Positions 42,664 through 50,395 of a stretch of 64,000 nt of DNA are shown here, in pieces (position 1 is the first letter of the stretch; each line of letters begins with the position of its first letter). Both the position numbers and the translations under genes were made by a program. Under the pieces are notes generated by a model. It was not told where the DNA came from. It saw nothing but the letters and a program-made list of their open reading frames with translations, and did no database searches. The stretch is from Bordetella genomosp. 10 (GTDB lineage: Bacteria; Pseudomonadota; Gammaproteobacteria; Burkholderiales; Burkholderiaceae_B): the NCBI RefSeq assembly GCF_002261225.1, contig NZ_NEVM01000005.1:2790001-2854000 (forward strand), read 5' to 3'.

Positions 42664-43650
42664 TCAGCGCGCCACGATCTCGCTGCCGCCGTCGTCGCGC
42701 TGCACCACCCGGACCGGCGCGACGGTGGGCAGCACGGCCAGGAAATCATTGGTGTTGTCCACGCTGAACACCCCCGCGATGCGCAACTGGCGCAAGGCGC
42801 CTTGCACGCGGATGGGGGAGCCGCGATAGCGGTTCATCTCGTCCACCACCTGGAACAGCGGCGTGCCGTCGAAGACCGCCTTGCCTTGCCGCCAGGCCGT
42901 CAGCGCCGCCACGTCCATGCGCCTGGCGTACAGGTCCCCGGCGTTCGCCGTGACGTCGACGCCGAGCCCCGCCGTCAACGTCGCGGTATGGCGATGCCAC
43001 CAGGAACCGGTGGAAACCTCCACGGAACCCGACTCCACCGTCACCGTCATGTCGTCGGCGTCGCGCCGCACGTTGAAACGGGTGCCGGTCACGCGTACGC
43101 GTCCCACCCCCGTCTCGACGATGAAGGGGCGCGCCTTGTCGTGGCTTACCTCGAACATCGCCTCGCCTTCCTCCAGGACCACGACGCGCTCGCCTTCGTA
43201 GAAACGCGCCGTGGCCGACGAAGCGGTATTCAAGGTCAGCACGGAGTCGTCGGGCAGCACGATCTGGCGGCGTTCGCCGCGCTGCGTGGCGTAGTGATCC
43301 GTGAAGGAAGGCTCGGCCCGCCACCATTGCGGCGCAAGCACGGCGGCGGCCACCGCGGCGGTACAGACGGTCCCCATTCCCAGGGCCAGATAGCGACGCC
43401 GCGACGCATCGGGCGCGGCCCGGCCATCCGCGACGATGGCGCGCAATTCGCGGTCGGGCACGGCTTCGGCCACGCGCCACACCTGGCACATCTCCTGGTA
43501 CGCCTGCTCGTGGCGCGCGTCCGCCTGGCGCCACCGCTCGAATAGCGGCCGCTCGGCGTCGCTCATCAGACCGCCGTGCTCGCGGGCGAACCAATATGCC
43601 GCGGCATCATGGGGGTCGTTCGGGATCTCCAAGGCGTCAGGGGTTTCCAT
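42664..43650 (-). CDS. FecR-family anti-sigma / signal transducer (module C)
   Basis: A 328-residue protein: DUF4880 region with AAAYWFAREHGGLMSDAE, a membrane helix near residues 92-110 (LGMGTVCTAAVAAAVLA), then the FecR domain with GERRQIVLPDDSVLTLNT, RPFIVETGVG and VTGTRFNVR. The TACTAAVA-type helix is close to that of the module A FecR. The ATG at 43648-43650 is used; a TTG three codons upstream is possible. It transmits receptor occupancy to the sigma factor gene 91 nt upstream. Confidence 0.9.
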   Translation of the reverse strand: METPDALEIPNDPHDAAAYWFAREHGGLMSDAERPLFERWRQADARHEQAYQEMCQVWRVAEAVPDRELRAIVADGRAAPDASRRRYLALGMGTVCTAAVAAAVLAPQWWRAEPSFTDHYATQRGERRQIVLPDDSVLTLNTASSATARFYEGERVVVLEEGEAMFEVSHDKARPFIVETGVGRVRVTGTRFNVRRDADDMTVTVESGSVEVSTGSWWHRHTATLTAGLGVDVTANAGDLYARRMDVAALTAWRQGKAVFDGTPLFQVVDEMNRYRGSPIRVQGALRQLRIAGVFSVDNTNDFLAVLPTVAPVRVVQRDDGGSEIVAR

Positions 43651-43741
43651 GATGTTCAATGTGCCGGCATGCTCGCACCGTCGTCGCTGGTCCTTTCTTC
43701 ATGAGTAAGACATCCGGGACAGGCAAATCCCGTAATGCATG

Positions 43742-44245
43742 TTAGTGGGAAAACCTCTGTAGCCGCCCGTGGATATGCCGCATGGCGCGCGCCAGATATT
43801 TCTCGACGCTGCTGACCGACAACTGCATGTGGTCGGCGATTTCCGGCACGGTCCAGCCCTCCAGGCGATGCCAGGCAAAGACATGGCGGCAGCGGGGCGG
43901 CAGTTCGTTCAAGGCCGCCATCAACGCGTCCGACAACTGCGCGGCCCGTATGCTGGATTCCGGATCGTCCAGCACGGGATGATCGGTTTCGTTCAGTTCA
44001 TGCAGGGGAATGGCCTGCTCGCGGACCTGCGCGCGGTACTGGTTTGCCAGGCCATTGTGGACGCTGCGATGCAGATAGGCCCGCGGATCGCGAATAACCG
44101 AAACATCGCCCTCCAGCATATTGGCGATGGCATCGTGCGCCGCATCCTCCGCATCGAGCCCGTTCCGGGACCGGCGCGCCCACGTCCCCAGCAGCTCGCG
44201 ATAATAGGCGAGCCAGCCGTGTTCGGGAGAGCGGCGGCGGGACAT
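43742..44245 (-). CDS. FecI-type ECF sigma factor (module C)
   Basis: A 167-residue ECF sigma factor. Region 2 around residues 12-75 (DAAHDAIANMLEGD, RAYLHRSVHNGLANQY) and region 4 around 110-160 (LNELPPRCRHVFAWHRLEG, then IADHMQLSVSSVEKYL). Its N-terminus (MSRRRSPEHGWLAYY) is nearly identical to that of the module A factor. It should direct transcription of the module C receptor. A Fur-like site lies about 55-80 bp upstream. Confidence 0.9.
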   Translation of the reverse strand: MSRRRSPEHGWLAYYRELLGTWARRSRNGLDAEDAAHDAIANMLEGDVSVIRDPRAYLHRSVHNGLANQYRAQVREQAIPLHELNETDHPVLDDPESSIRAAQLSDALMAALNELPPRCRHVFAWHRLEGWTVPEIADHMQLSVSSVEKYLARAMRHIHGRLQRFSH

Positions 44246-44300
44246 GGCGATGTAAAGCGAAGCGAAGGCGGCTGGACACGGGATGCGGGTTGAGGAGGAA

Positions 44301-44323
44301 TATTAACAATAATTCTCATTTTC
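44301..44323 (-). promoter_or_regulatory. Fur-box-like site upstream of fecI (module C)
   Basis: On the minus strand AATGAGAATTATTGTTAATA is the best match to the Fur consensus among the three modules, with a near-perfect AATGAGAATTATT half. It lies about 55-80 bp before the sigma factor start. Confidence 0.65.
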
Positions 44324-44663
44324 ATCGTGTGGTTTTTGGCGTCGACCGCCCCGTGACAAAAGGCTCTCACCGGGGAGCAAGCGACGCAGGCCGCACGGCG
44401 CTGGGGGCATGGACGGCGCCAGGCATCGTTCGATCTATCGCCAGGGCACCAACGAGCAGGCCAGGTGACCTACGGAAGCGGAAGCGTGTGAGCATGACGC
44501 TACTACCCACCCGTGCGCCCCACGCCGCCGCATAAGCACAATCGCCCTGCCCCATCGGCGAGACGCAGATCACGGACTTTGCATGACAGACTCCCCCCTG
44601 AAAATGAATGACCTTGAGAATGACCTGGACGTTTCGAGATTTTCGTTTCTTCGGGAACGAGCC
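44324..44663. other. intergenic region before PIN antitoxin gene
   Basis: About 340 nt between the divergent fecI and antitoxin genes. No gene is supported; an in-frame extension of the antitoxin to 44583 lacks a ribosome-binding site. The right end contains the antitoxin promoter. Confidence 0.4.
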
Positions 44664-44676
44664 TATACTGCCTGCA
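44641..44676 (+). promoter_or_regulatory. promoter of the PIN antitoxin gene, possibly leaderless
   Basis: TATACT at 44664-44669 is a good -10 hexamer. The A of the ATG at 44676 lies exactly at the expected start point, 7 nt after the hexamer. TTTCGT at 44641-44646, 17 nt upstream of the -10, is a weak -35. No ribosome-binding site precedes the ATG, as expected for a leaderless message. Confidence 0.45.
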
Positions 44677-45275
44677 TGGCTTCCGAGAAATCCCTCGCCC
44701 GATCGCCTCAGCGCGTAAAGCGCGGCCCTTCCCAGCTCGCTCATGAGCTGAAGACGGGTCGCCCTATGGTCATGGAATCGTTGGAAAGCGTCGTGCTGAC
44801 GGCGCTCAAGACGGTGCCGCGGCGGCAGGCGAAAGCGAACTCGCAGGACCAGGTCCAGGAACGCACAGTCAGGATGCGCCGACAAGGCGAGCCGGACCGC
44901 CGCTTCCTGGTGGCTTATGCCATCGACCCGAACGATAGTGAAGCGGTCATTTTCCGCATCCGGCCAGCCACGAGCCGCGACCTGGGGCCGGCGCGTACGC
45001 CCATGCTGTCCACCCAGCAGGCCGCGGATCAGCTCAACGTGAGCCGACCCTACGTCGTCAAGCTGGTCGAAGACGGCGTATTCCAGGGTGTCGAGCGCAC
45101 CCAGGCCGGCCATCGCCGCATCCCCGCGGCGGAAGTGGCGCGTGTCCAACAGGCGATGCAGGTTTCGCGCCGCACCGCGCTGAAGCGCGTGGATACCCTT
45201 ACCTCCGACCTTCGGCAGCAGGAACTTGACGAGGCGCGCACGGCCTCGAAGCGTCGCTGGGTCAAGACCGCCTGA
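44676..45275 (+). CDS. antitoxin with excisionase-type helix-turn-helix
   Basis: A 199-residue protein. The N-terminal half (ESLESVVLTALKTVPRRQAK) is of unknown fold. The C-terminal half contains MLSTQQAADQLNVSRPYVVKLV and GHRRIPAAEVARV, an excisionase/MerR-type winged helix seen in antitoxins paired with PIN toxins. It overlaps the toxin start by 1 nt (TGATG), so the pair is translationally coupled. The start at 44676 is preferred because a -10 box lies directly upstream; an in-frame ATG at 44583 is possible. Likely DNA-binding autorepressor and toxin inhibitor. Confidence 0.82.
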   Translation: MASEKSLARSPQRVKRGPSQLAHELKTGRPMVMESLESVVLTALKTVPRRQAKANSQDQVQERTVRMRRQGEPDRRFLVAYAIDPNDSEAVIFRIRPATSRDLGPARTPMLSTQQAADQLNVSRPYVVKLVEDGVFQGVERTQAGHRRIPAAEVARVQQAMQVSRRTALKRVDTLTSDLRQQELDEARTASKRRWVKTA

Positions 45276-45913
45276 TGGCCCAAACCGCATTGCCGGCGGC
45301 TGCCTTGGTGCGGCCCGGTCAGGTTCCCTTGGTCTATCTCGACGCCAACGTCCTGTTGCCACAATACCTGCGCAGCGTTTTCCTGGACCTGGCCGACGCC
45401 GGGCTCATCAGGGTCTACTGGGGCCGACAGGTATTGGAGGAAGTAGGCCGCAACCTGGTCCAATCCGCTTTCGGCAAGACAGCTCGCCAGGCCGTCCGCC
45501 TGCTGCGCACGATTACCCAGGCCTTTCCCGACGCCCTGGTGCTCGGCAGCGAGCCACTTGAGCCCCATTTCGCCCGCAGCACGGATCCCAAGGATGCCCA
45601 CGTCGCGGCGGGCGCGTTGAAATTGAGCCAGGCAGTCTATGCCGGTCAGCCAGTCGTCCTGGTGACGAGCAATACCAAGCATCTGCCGCAGTCGGCTTTC
45701 GACGGCACACAGGTTCGATCCGCACGGCCGGGCGCCTTCCTCGTCGCGCTGCTGGCCGCCCAGCCGCAAGTGGCGACGGTGCTGGCGGCCATGCTCACGC
45801 GCTTCAGGAAACCCACGGTCAGTCAGGAAGATTTCCTGATGATCCTGGACCACGCCGGCTGTTCCATGTTTGCCACGGCATTGGCCAAGCATTGGGGATT
45901 CAAGGCTGTCTAG
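45275..45913 (+). CDS. PIN-domain toxin (VapC-like ribonuclease)
   Basis: A 212-residue PIN protein. Acidic metal-binding residues are visible: Asp23 in VYLDANVLLP, Glu55 in VLEEVGRN, Asp104 and Asp107 in STDPKDAHVAAGAL, then TSN at 131-133. PIN toxins cut RNA with Mg ions. It is longer than classic VapC (about 130-140) and has a C-terminal extension. It is coupled to the upstream excisionase-type antitoxin. The stop codon lies inside a 12-bp direct repeat. Confidence 0.85.
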   Translation: MAQTALPAAALVRPGQVPLVYLDANVLLPQYLRSVFLDLADAGLIRVYWGRQVLEEVGRNLVQSAFGKTARQAVRLLRTITQAFPDALVLGSEPLEPHFARSTDPKDAHVAAGALKLSQAVYAGQPVVLVTSNTKHLPQSAFDGTQVRSARPGAFLVALLAAQPQVATVLAAMLTRFRKPTVSQEDFLMILDHAGCSMFATALAKHWGFKAV

Positions 45914-45934
45914 ATGCGGGCAGGCTGTCTAGAT
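45904..45934 (+). repeat. 12-bp direct repeat at the end of the PIN toxin gene
   Basis: GGCTGTCTAGAT occurs at 45904-45915 and again at 45923-45934. The first copy includes the toxin stop codon. It could be a small duplication; no mobile-element ends were found. Confidence 0.6.
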
Positions 45935-46027
45935 ACTGGCTTGGAAGCGATGTCCTCCGGTAGGCCAGATTGACGTCTAGAATGATTTCCATAAAAATGG
46001 ATGAAATATCTATTTTTGTGGATGACG

Positions 46028-46615
46028 ATGGACACCAGCATGGACATCAACCAGATCATTGCGTTGCGCGTTCGGGATCTGCGAAGCCAGCGGGGCTGGT
46101 CGCTGGACGTTCTCGCCAGCCGCAGCGGGGTGAGCCGCTCCACTATCTCCTTGATCGAGCGGGGTGAGAGCAGTCCGACGGCCATTGTCCTGGACAGGTT
46201 GGCCACGGCGCTTAATGTGCCGCTTGCGTCGTTGTTCGAGCAGCATGCGCGGGAAGACAGTCCTTCCCCCCTCTCCCCGGCCGGCCAGCAGGCGGTTTGG
46301 ACGGACCCGGCGTCGGGATATGTTCGCCGCCACCTCTCCTCGGCCGTTCCCTGCCCGACCCAACTGGTCGAGGTTCTCTTTCCCGCCGGCCAGCGCGTCT
46401 CGTACGAGACATCGCTACAGGAATCCGACGTTATCCAGCAATTGTGGATGATCGGCGGAACGATGGAAGTGCGCGTGGGAGAGACGACGTGGCAATTGCA
46501 GAAAGGCGATTGCCTGACCATGAAACTGGATCGGCCGAACGCCTTCCATAACCCCGGCCGTGTGACGGCACGCTATCTCGTGGCGCTGACGAGGCTTTCC
46601 CCCGAAGGAATCTAA
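46028..46615 (+). CDS. XRE-family regulator with C-terminal cupin
   Basis: A 195-residue regulator: XRE helix-turn-helix at about residues 8-65 (VRDLRSQRGWSLDVLASRSG, STISLIERGESSPTA) and a cupin sensor domain at about 105-190 (MEVRVGETTWQLQKGDCL). Such proteins sense small molecules through the cupin. The ATG at 46028 or 46040 gives the standard start; a frame start at 46001 is less likely. It is followed 4 nt later by a GNAT gene that it probably regulates. Confidence 0.85.
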   Translation: MDTSMDINQIIALRVRDLRSQRGWSLDVLASRSGVSRSTISLIERGESSPTAIVLDRLATALNVPLASLFEQHAREDSPSPLSPAGQQAVWTDPASGYVRRHLSSAVPCPTQLVEVLFPAGQRVSYETSLQESDVIQQLWMIGGTMEVRVGETTWQLQKGDCLTMKLDRPNAFHNPGRVTARYLVALTRLSPEGI

Positions 46616-46619
46616 GACG

Positions 46620-47162
46620 ATGGCTGAAATGAAAATTCGTTCTATCGGCGCCGGCGAGGCGCGAGCCTTGGCGGAAGCGCTGGCTGAAGTGCTGATGGAT
46701 TGCGTTGCCGGCGGCGCCTCTGTGAGCTTTACCGCGCCGCTTTCGAAAGCGCGAGCCACGCAATTCTGGATGGGCGTCGCCGATGAAGTCGAGCGCGGCA
46801 ACCGGATCCTGCTGATCGCCGAATCGGATGGCGGACGCGTCGCCGGCACCGTCCAGATCGTCACCGGGCAGCCAGAGAACCAGCCCCATAGGGCCGACGT
46901 GTCCAAGCTGCTTGTGCATCGCGACTTCCGGCGCCACGGCGTCGGAAGCAAGCTGATGGCGGAGGTGGATGTCGTCGCCGCGCGTTCGGCGCGCACCGTG
47001 TTGGTCCTGGACACCGAGACGGGCAGCGATGCCGAGCGGCTCTATGTGCGGGCCGGCTGGACGCGCGCCGGCTCGATCCCCGATTATGCGTTGAGGCCGT
47101 ATGGCGGCCTGGCGGCGACGACTTACTTCTATAAGCAATTGCCGCCTTCCGATCCTCGCTGA
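46620..47162 (+). CDS. GNAT-family N-acetyltransferase
   Basis: A 180-residue GNAT enzyme. The acetyl-CoA pyrophosphate loop is visible as VHRDFRRHGVGSKLM, with beta-4 ESDGGRVAGTVQIV before it and a TETGSDAERLYVRAGW end. The ATG follows the XRE-cupin stop by 4 nt, so the two form an operon, a common pairing in which the acetyltransferase detoxifies an amine or antibiotic-like compound. The substrate is unknown. Confidence 0.87.
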   Translation: MAEMKIRSIGAGEARALAEALAEVLMDCVAGGASVSFTAPLSKARATQFWMGVADEVERGNRILLIAESDGGRVAGTVQIVTGQPENQPHRADVSKLLVHRDFRRHGVGSKLMAEVDVVAARSARTVLVLDTETGSDAERLYVRAGWTRAGSIPDYALRPYGGLAATTYFYKQLPPSDPR

Positions 47163-47378
47163 CGTACAGCGCCGCTGAAGTGCTGATCCGCTGAGCCGCC
47201 GACGTCCTGACCCCATAACCTGCCGGCCAGGAACCCGATAACGGCCCCCCTTGAACCCGCGCAGCGCCACCCTCATATTGGCATCGTGGCCAGCCCAAAG
47301 GGCTGATGGAAGCTTGATCAACCGCGGCGCCATCCTGCCACGCGGACGGCGCCCGCCACTTTCGATGAGGAGAAGATG

Positions 47379-47870
47379 ATGAGCATTCGTGATCTTATTC
47401 CCTCGGGCCGTAATGCTCAGGTGCCTGCCAATACCCGCGACAGCGAACGCAATCCCTTCCTTTCCCTGCATCGGGAAATGAATCGATTGTTCGACGATGT
47501 CTTTCGCATCTACGACGCCGGCTCGCCCGCCGGCCGGGCCTTTGCGGGATGGCCCAACATCGAGGTCGCCGACGAAGAGAAAGCCGTGCGCGTGACGGCG
47601 GAGCTGCCCGGCATGGAAGAGAAGGACGTCGAGGTCATACTCGAAGACGGCACGCTGACGCTGCGTGGGGAAAAGCGCAACGAATCCGCGAACGCGTCGC
47701 GCCAGTTCTCCGAGCGGTTCTACGGCCGTTTCGAGCGGGCAATCTCGCTGGGTTATGAAATCGACGAAGACCAAGTCAAGGCCAGCTTCAAGAATGGCGT
47801 CCTGACCGTGACGCTGCCCAAGAGCGAACGCGCCCAGACGCGCGCCCGCCGTATCGCCGTCGACACCTGA
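47379..47870 (+). CDS. Hsp20 / alpha-crystallin family small heat-shock protein
   Basis: A 163-residue chaperone. The alpha-crystallin domain spans about 55-150 (WPNIEVADEEKAVRVTAELP, GTLTLRGEKR, FERAISLGYEID, ASFKNGVLTVTLPK with the GVLTVTLPK hallmark). It binds unfolding proteins without ATP. GAGGAG is followed by two ATGs; the second (47379) has better spacing. It appears to be a single-gene unit with a strong hairpin after it. Confidence 0.92.
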   Translation: MSIRDLIPSGRNAQVPANTRDSERNPFLSLHREMNRLFDDVFRIYDAGSPAGRAFAGWPNIEVADEEKAVRVTAELPGMEEKDVEVILEDGTLTLRGEKRNESANASRQFSERFYGRFERAISLGYEIDEDQVKASFKNGVLTVTLPKSERAQTRARRIAVDT

Positions 47871-47875
47871 CGCCG

Positions 47876-47903
47876 TGGCGGCGGGGCTTCGGCCCCGCCG
47901 CCA
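47876..47903 (+). terminator. UUCG hairpin after hsp20
   Basis: A perfect 12-bp stem, TGGCGGCGGGGC and GCCCCGCCGCCA, with a TTCG tetraloop, 5 nt after the hsp20 stop. No T-run follows, so termination may need Rho or the hairpin may stabilise the message. Confidence 0.6.
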
Positions 47904-48173
47904 TGGGCCCGCGGCGAAACCCGGCCGCCGTCGTGTTCGAGAGCGCCGTCCTCGCCATCGACCTGGCTCCAGGTCCGTCCTCGCGCGGACGACGGATCCG
48001 CGGAAGTATTTCTTGCGCGCCGCAACATCGTAGCCCCCGTAGATCGGCAACGCCTCCCGCCGTGGAATAACCGTAATAGCCGGAATATCCGGATTCCAGG
48101 CCCGGTGATACGATCGGCGCCATCGCACGCCTCCACTGCATGCCTCCATCGCATGCCCCGACCGGCATCCTTC
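47904..48173. other. intergenic region between hsp20 and LysR genes
   Basis: About 270 nt. It probably holds the LysR gene promoter. No further gene or repeat was recognised, and open frames here continue into antisense of neighbouring genes. Confidence 0.35.
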
Positions 48174-49091
48174 ATGACGCGCCGCATCCCTCCCCTCAAT
48201 CCCCTGCATTCTTTCGAAGCGGCGGCCCGGCATGGCAGCTTTTCGCGCGCCGCCACGGAGCTTTCGGTGACGCCGGCCGCCATCAGCCGGCAGGTGAAGC
48301 TGCTGGAAAACTATTTCGGCGTGGAATTCTTCGAACGCGAACCGGGCGGGGTGACGCTGACGCCGGAGGCGCATGCCTATGCCCGGGCGCTGAGCAAGGC
48401 ATTCCGCCAGATTTCCGCCGCCACCGAGGAGTTCCGCACGCAACACACCTCGATCATCCTGACGATACAGGGCTACACCACTTTCCTGGTGCGCTGGCTG
48501 GTGCCGAAGCTGCCGGATTTCCAGGCCCAGAACCCCCATATCAAGGTGCGCCTTATCAGCGGCTCGGCGACGCTGTCCCCTCGCAAGGAAAGCGACGTCA
48601 TGATCCGCTACGGCGGCCCGGGCCAATGGACCGGATACGCCCGCGCCACGCTGCTGTTCCAGGACGAACTGGTGCCCGTGTGCAGCCCCCTGCTGCTGAA
48701 AGACCAGGGCGGCCTGCCCGCGCCCGAGCAGATCGCGCGCATGCCGCTGCTGCTGCTGGACGCGCGGCGCCAGGACTGGGCCGACTGGTTTGCGCTGAGC
48801 GGACTGAAGCCGCCCCGGGAAGGATTCCAGACCTTCGAGGACCTGACGGTGGCGCTCGAATTCGCGCGCCGGGGACTGGGGGTGGCCCTGGCCCAGCGGC
48901 GCTATATCGAAGAAGAGCGGGCCGCCGGCAACCTGGTCGAAATGTCCGACGTCGTGCTGCGGCGCGAGCTGGGCTACTACGCCCTGGCCCGCGCCGACAG
49001 TTCCGGCAAGAGCAAGATAGAGGCCTTTTTCCGCTGGCTGGAGAACCACGTCCAGCAAACGTCCCCAGGCCGCCAGGCTAACGAAAAGTAA
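48174..49091 (+). CDS. LysR-type regulator, GcvA-like
   Basis: A 305-residue LysR protein. Winged helix with SFEAAARHGSFSRAATELSV and AAISRQVKLLENYFG; effector domain with IQGYTTFLVRWLVPKLPDFQ and SDVMIRYGG. ATG at 48174 gives a standard N-terminus; an in-frame codon at 48105 is less likely. It is co-directional with, and 95 nt before, the first gene of a long catabolic operon, so it is the probable regulator of that operon. The inducer is unknown. Confidence 0.88.
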   Translation: MTRRIPPLNPLHSFEAAARHGSFSRAATELSVTPAAISRQVKLLENYFGVEFFEREPGGVTLTPEAHAYARALSKAFRQISAATEEFRTQHTSIILTIQGYTTFLVRWLVPKLPDFQAQNPHIKVRLISGSATLSPRKESDVMIRYGGPGQWTGYARATLLFQDELVPVCSPLLLKDQGGLPAPEQIARMPLLLLDARRQDWADWFALSGLKPPREGFQTFEDLTVALEFARRGLGVALAQRRYIEEERAAGNLVEMSDVVLRRELGYYALARADSSGKSKIEAFFRWLENHVQQTSPGRQANEK

Positions 49092-49186
49092 GCCTCGGGC
49101 CTACATAAGATCGTTTGAAGCGCCTGGCGGCCCGCCCTAGACTGCCTGTCAATCACCTCATCACCGACAGCGCGGGAGGAAGCCTG

Positions 49187-50353
49187 GTGGACCCCATCAT
49201 CAACGAACAGCGCCGGCTCATGATCGAGTCGGTGCGCAATCTGGCGCAGAGCAAGTTCAGGGAGCGCGGCCTGCGCTATTTCGACGGCACCTTCCCCTGG
49301 GAAAACATCAAGGAGCTGGCCGACCTGGGCGTGCTGGGCATGTCCGTGCCGGAGGAATACGGCGGCCTGGGGCTGCCGGTCTTCGACACGGCGCTGATTC
49401 TCGAGGAGATCGCCAAGGTCTGCTATGTCACGGCCATGGCGGTGCTGGGCGAGGCCGGCGTGCAAACCCGCGTGATCTCGACCTACGCGCCGCGGGAAAT
49501 CCGCGAACGCATCCTGCCCAAGGTCTGCACGGGCGAGTGCATCCTGGCCGTCTGCATGACCGAGCCCCACGCGGGCACCGACGTGGCCAATTACCGCACC
49601 AATACCGTCGTCAAGGGCGACCGCCTGGTGCTCAACGGCACCAAGACGCTGATCAGCCGCGCCGCCGAGGCGGGCATGTTCGTGGTCTTCACCCGGGTCG
49701 ACGGCAAGCCCGGACGCGAAGGCATCGGCTGCGTGCTGGTCGAGCCCGACACCCCGGGCTTCGCGGTGACGGGCACCTATCACACGATGGGCGGCGAGAA
49801 CCTGCACGAGGTCCAGTTCAACGATTGCGAGCTGCCGCTGGAAAACCTCGTCATCCGCGAAGACGGCTTCCGCAAACTGCTGACCGCCTTCAATACCCAG
49901 CGCTGCCTCAACCCCAGCATTTCCCTGGGCCTGGCCGAAGGCGCCTTCGACGAAGCGGTCAAGTACGTCAAGGAGCGCAGCATCTTCGACAAACCCATCA
50001 GCGACTACCAGGGCGTGCGCTGGAAACTGGCCGACATGTACCGGGAAATCGAAGGCGCGCGGGGGCTGCTGTACAAAGCCTGCCTGTCGGCCAGCCCCTT
50101 CCCCGACCCCTTCCTGTCGGCGGTCGCCAAGATCACCTGCAACGAAACGGCCATCAAGGTCACCAGCGAGGCCATCCAGGTCCATGGCGGCTACGGATTC
50201 ACCGACGAATACCTGGTTTCCCGGCTCTTCCGCGGCGCGCGCTACGGCACGCTCGGCGGCGGCGCCACGGAAACGCTCAAGGACCTGATCGCCAAGAAAA
50301 TCATCAACGAAGGGGATTCGCCGGACGGCATCCTGTCACTGGCAATGGTTTGA
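49187..50353 (+). CDS. acyl-CoA dehydrogenase-like flavoprotein lacking the usual catalytic Glu
   Basis: A 388-residue acyl-CoA dehydrogenase fold with CMTEPHAGTDVANY, VFTRVDGKPGREG, KPISDYQGVRWKLADM and VHGGYGFTDEYLVSRLFR. The loop that usually reads YEGTSEI is instead GTLGGGATETL, so the common C-terminal base is Gly. The alternative isovaleryl-type Glu position reads NTQRC, with Gln. Activity may therefore differ. Start GTG at 49187 follows GGAGGAAG; upstream TTG at 49115 is poor. It is the first gene of the operon that contains the ADP-forming ligase. Confidence 0.88.
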   Translation: MDPIINEQRRLMIESVRNLAQSKFRERGLRYFDGTFPWENIKELADLGVLGMSVPEEYGGLGLPVFDTALILEEIAKVCYVTAMAVLGEAGVQTRVISTYAPREIRERILPKVCTGECILAVCMTEPHAGTDVANYRTNTVVKGDRLVLNGTKTLISRAAEAGMFVVFTRVDGKPGREGIGCVLVEPDTPGFAVTGTYHTMGGENLHEVQFNDCELPLENLVIREDGFRKLLTAFNTQRCLNPSISLGLAEGAFDEAVKYVKERSIFDKPISDYQGVRWKLADMYREIEGARGLLYKACLSASPFPDPFLSAVAKITCNETAIKVTSEAIQVHGGYGFTDEYLVSRLFRGARYGTLGGGATETLKDLIAKKIINEGDSPDGILSLAMV

Positions 50354-50395
50354 CCCCCTGAGATCCGGCCATGAACGGACAAAGAGGAGACACGC

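Noticed and set aside
45904..45934. attachment site or insertion target duplication at the PIN toxin end
   Set aside because: Only a 12-bp repeat 19 bp apart, with nothing inserted between copies and no integrase nearby.
46431..49058. 875-codon minus-strand open frame
   Set aside because: It runs antisense across GNAT, Hsp20 and LysR genes with good family motifs, and has no recognisable domain itself.
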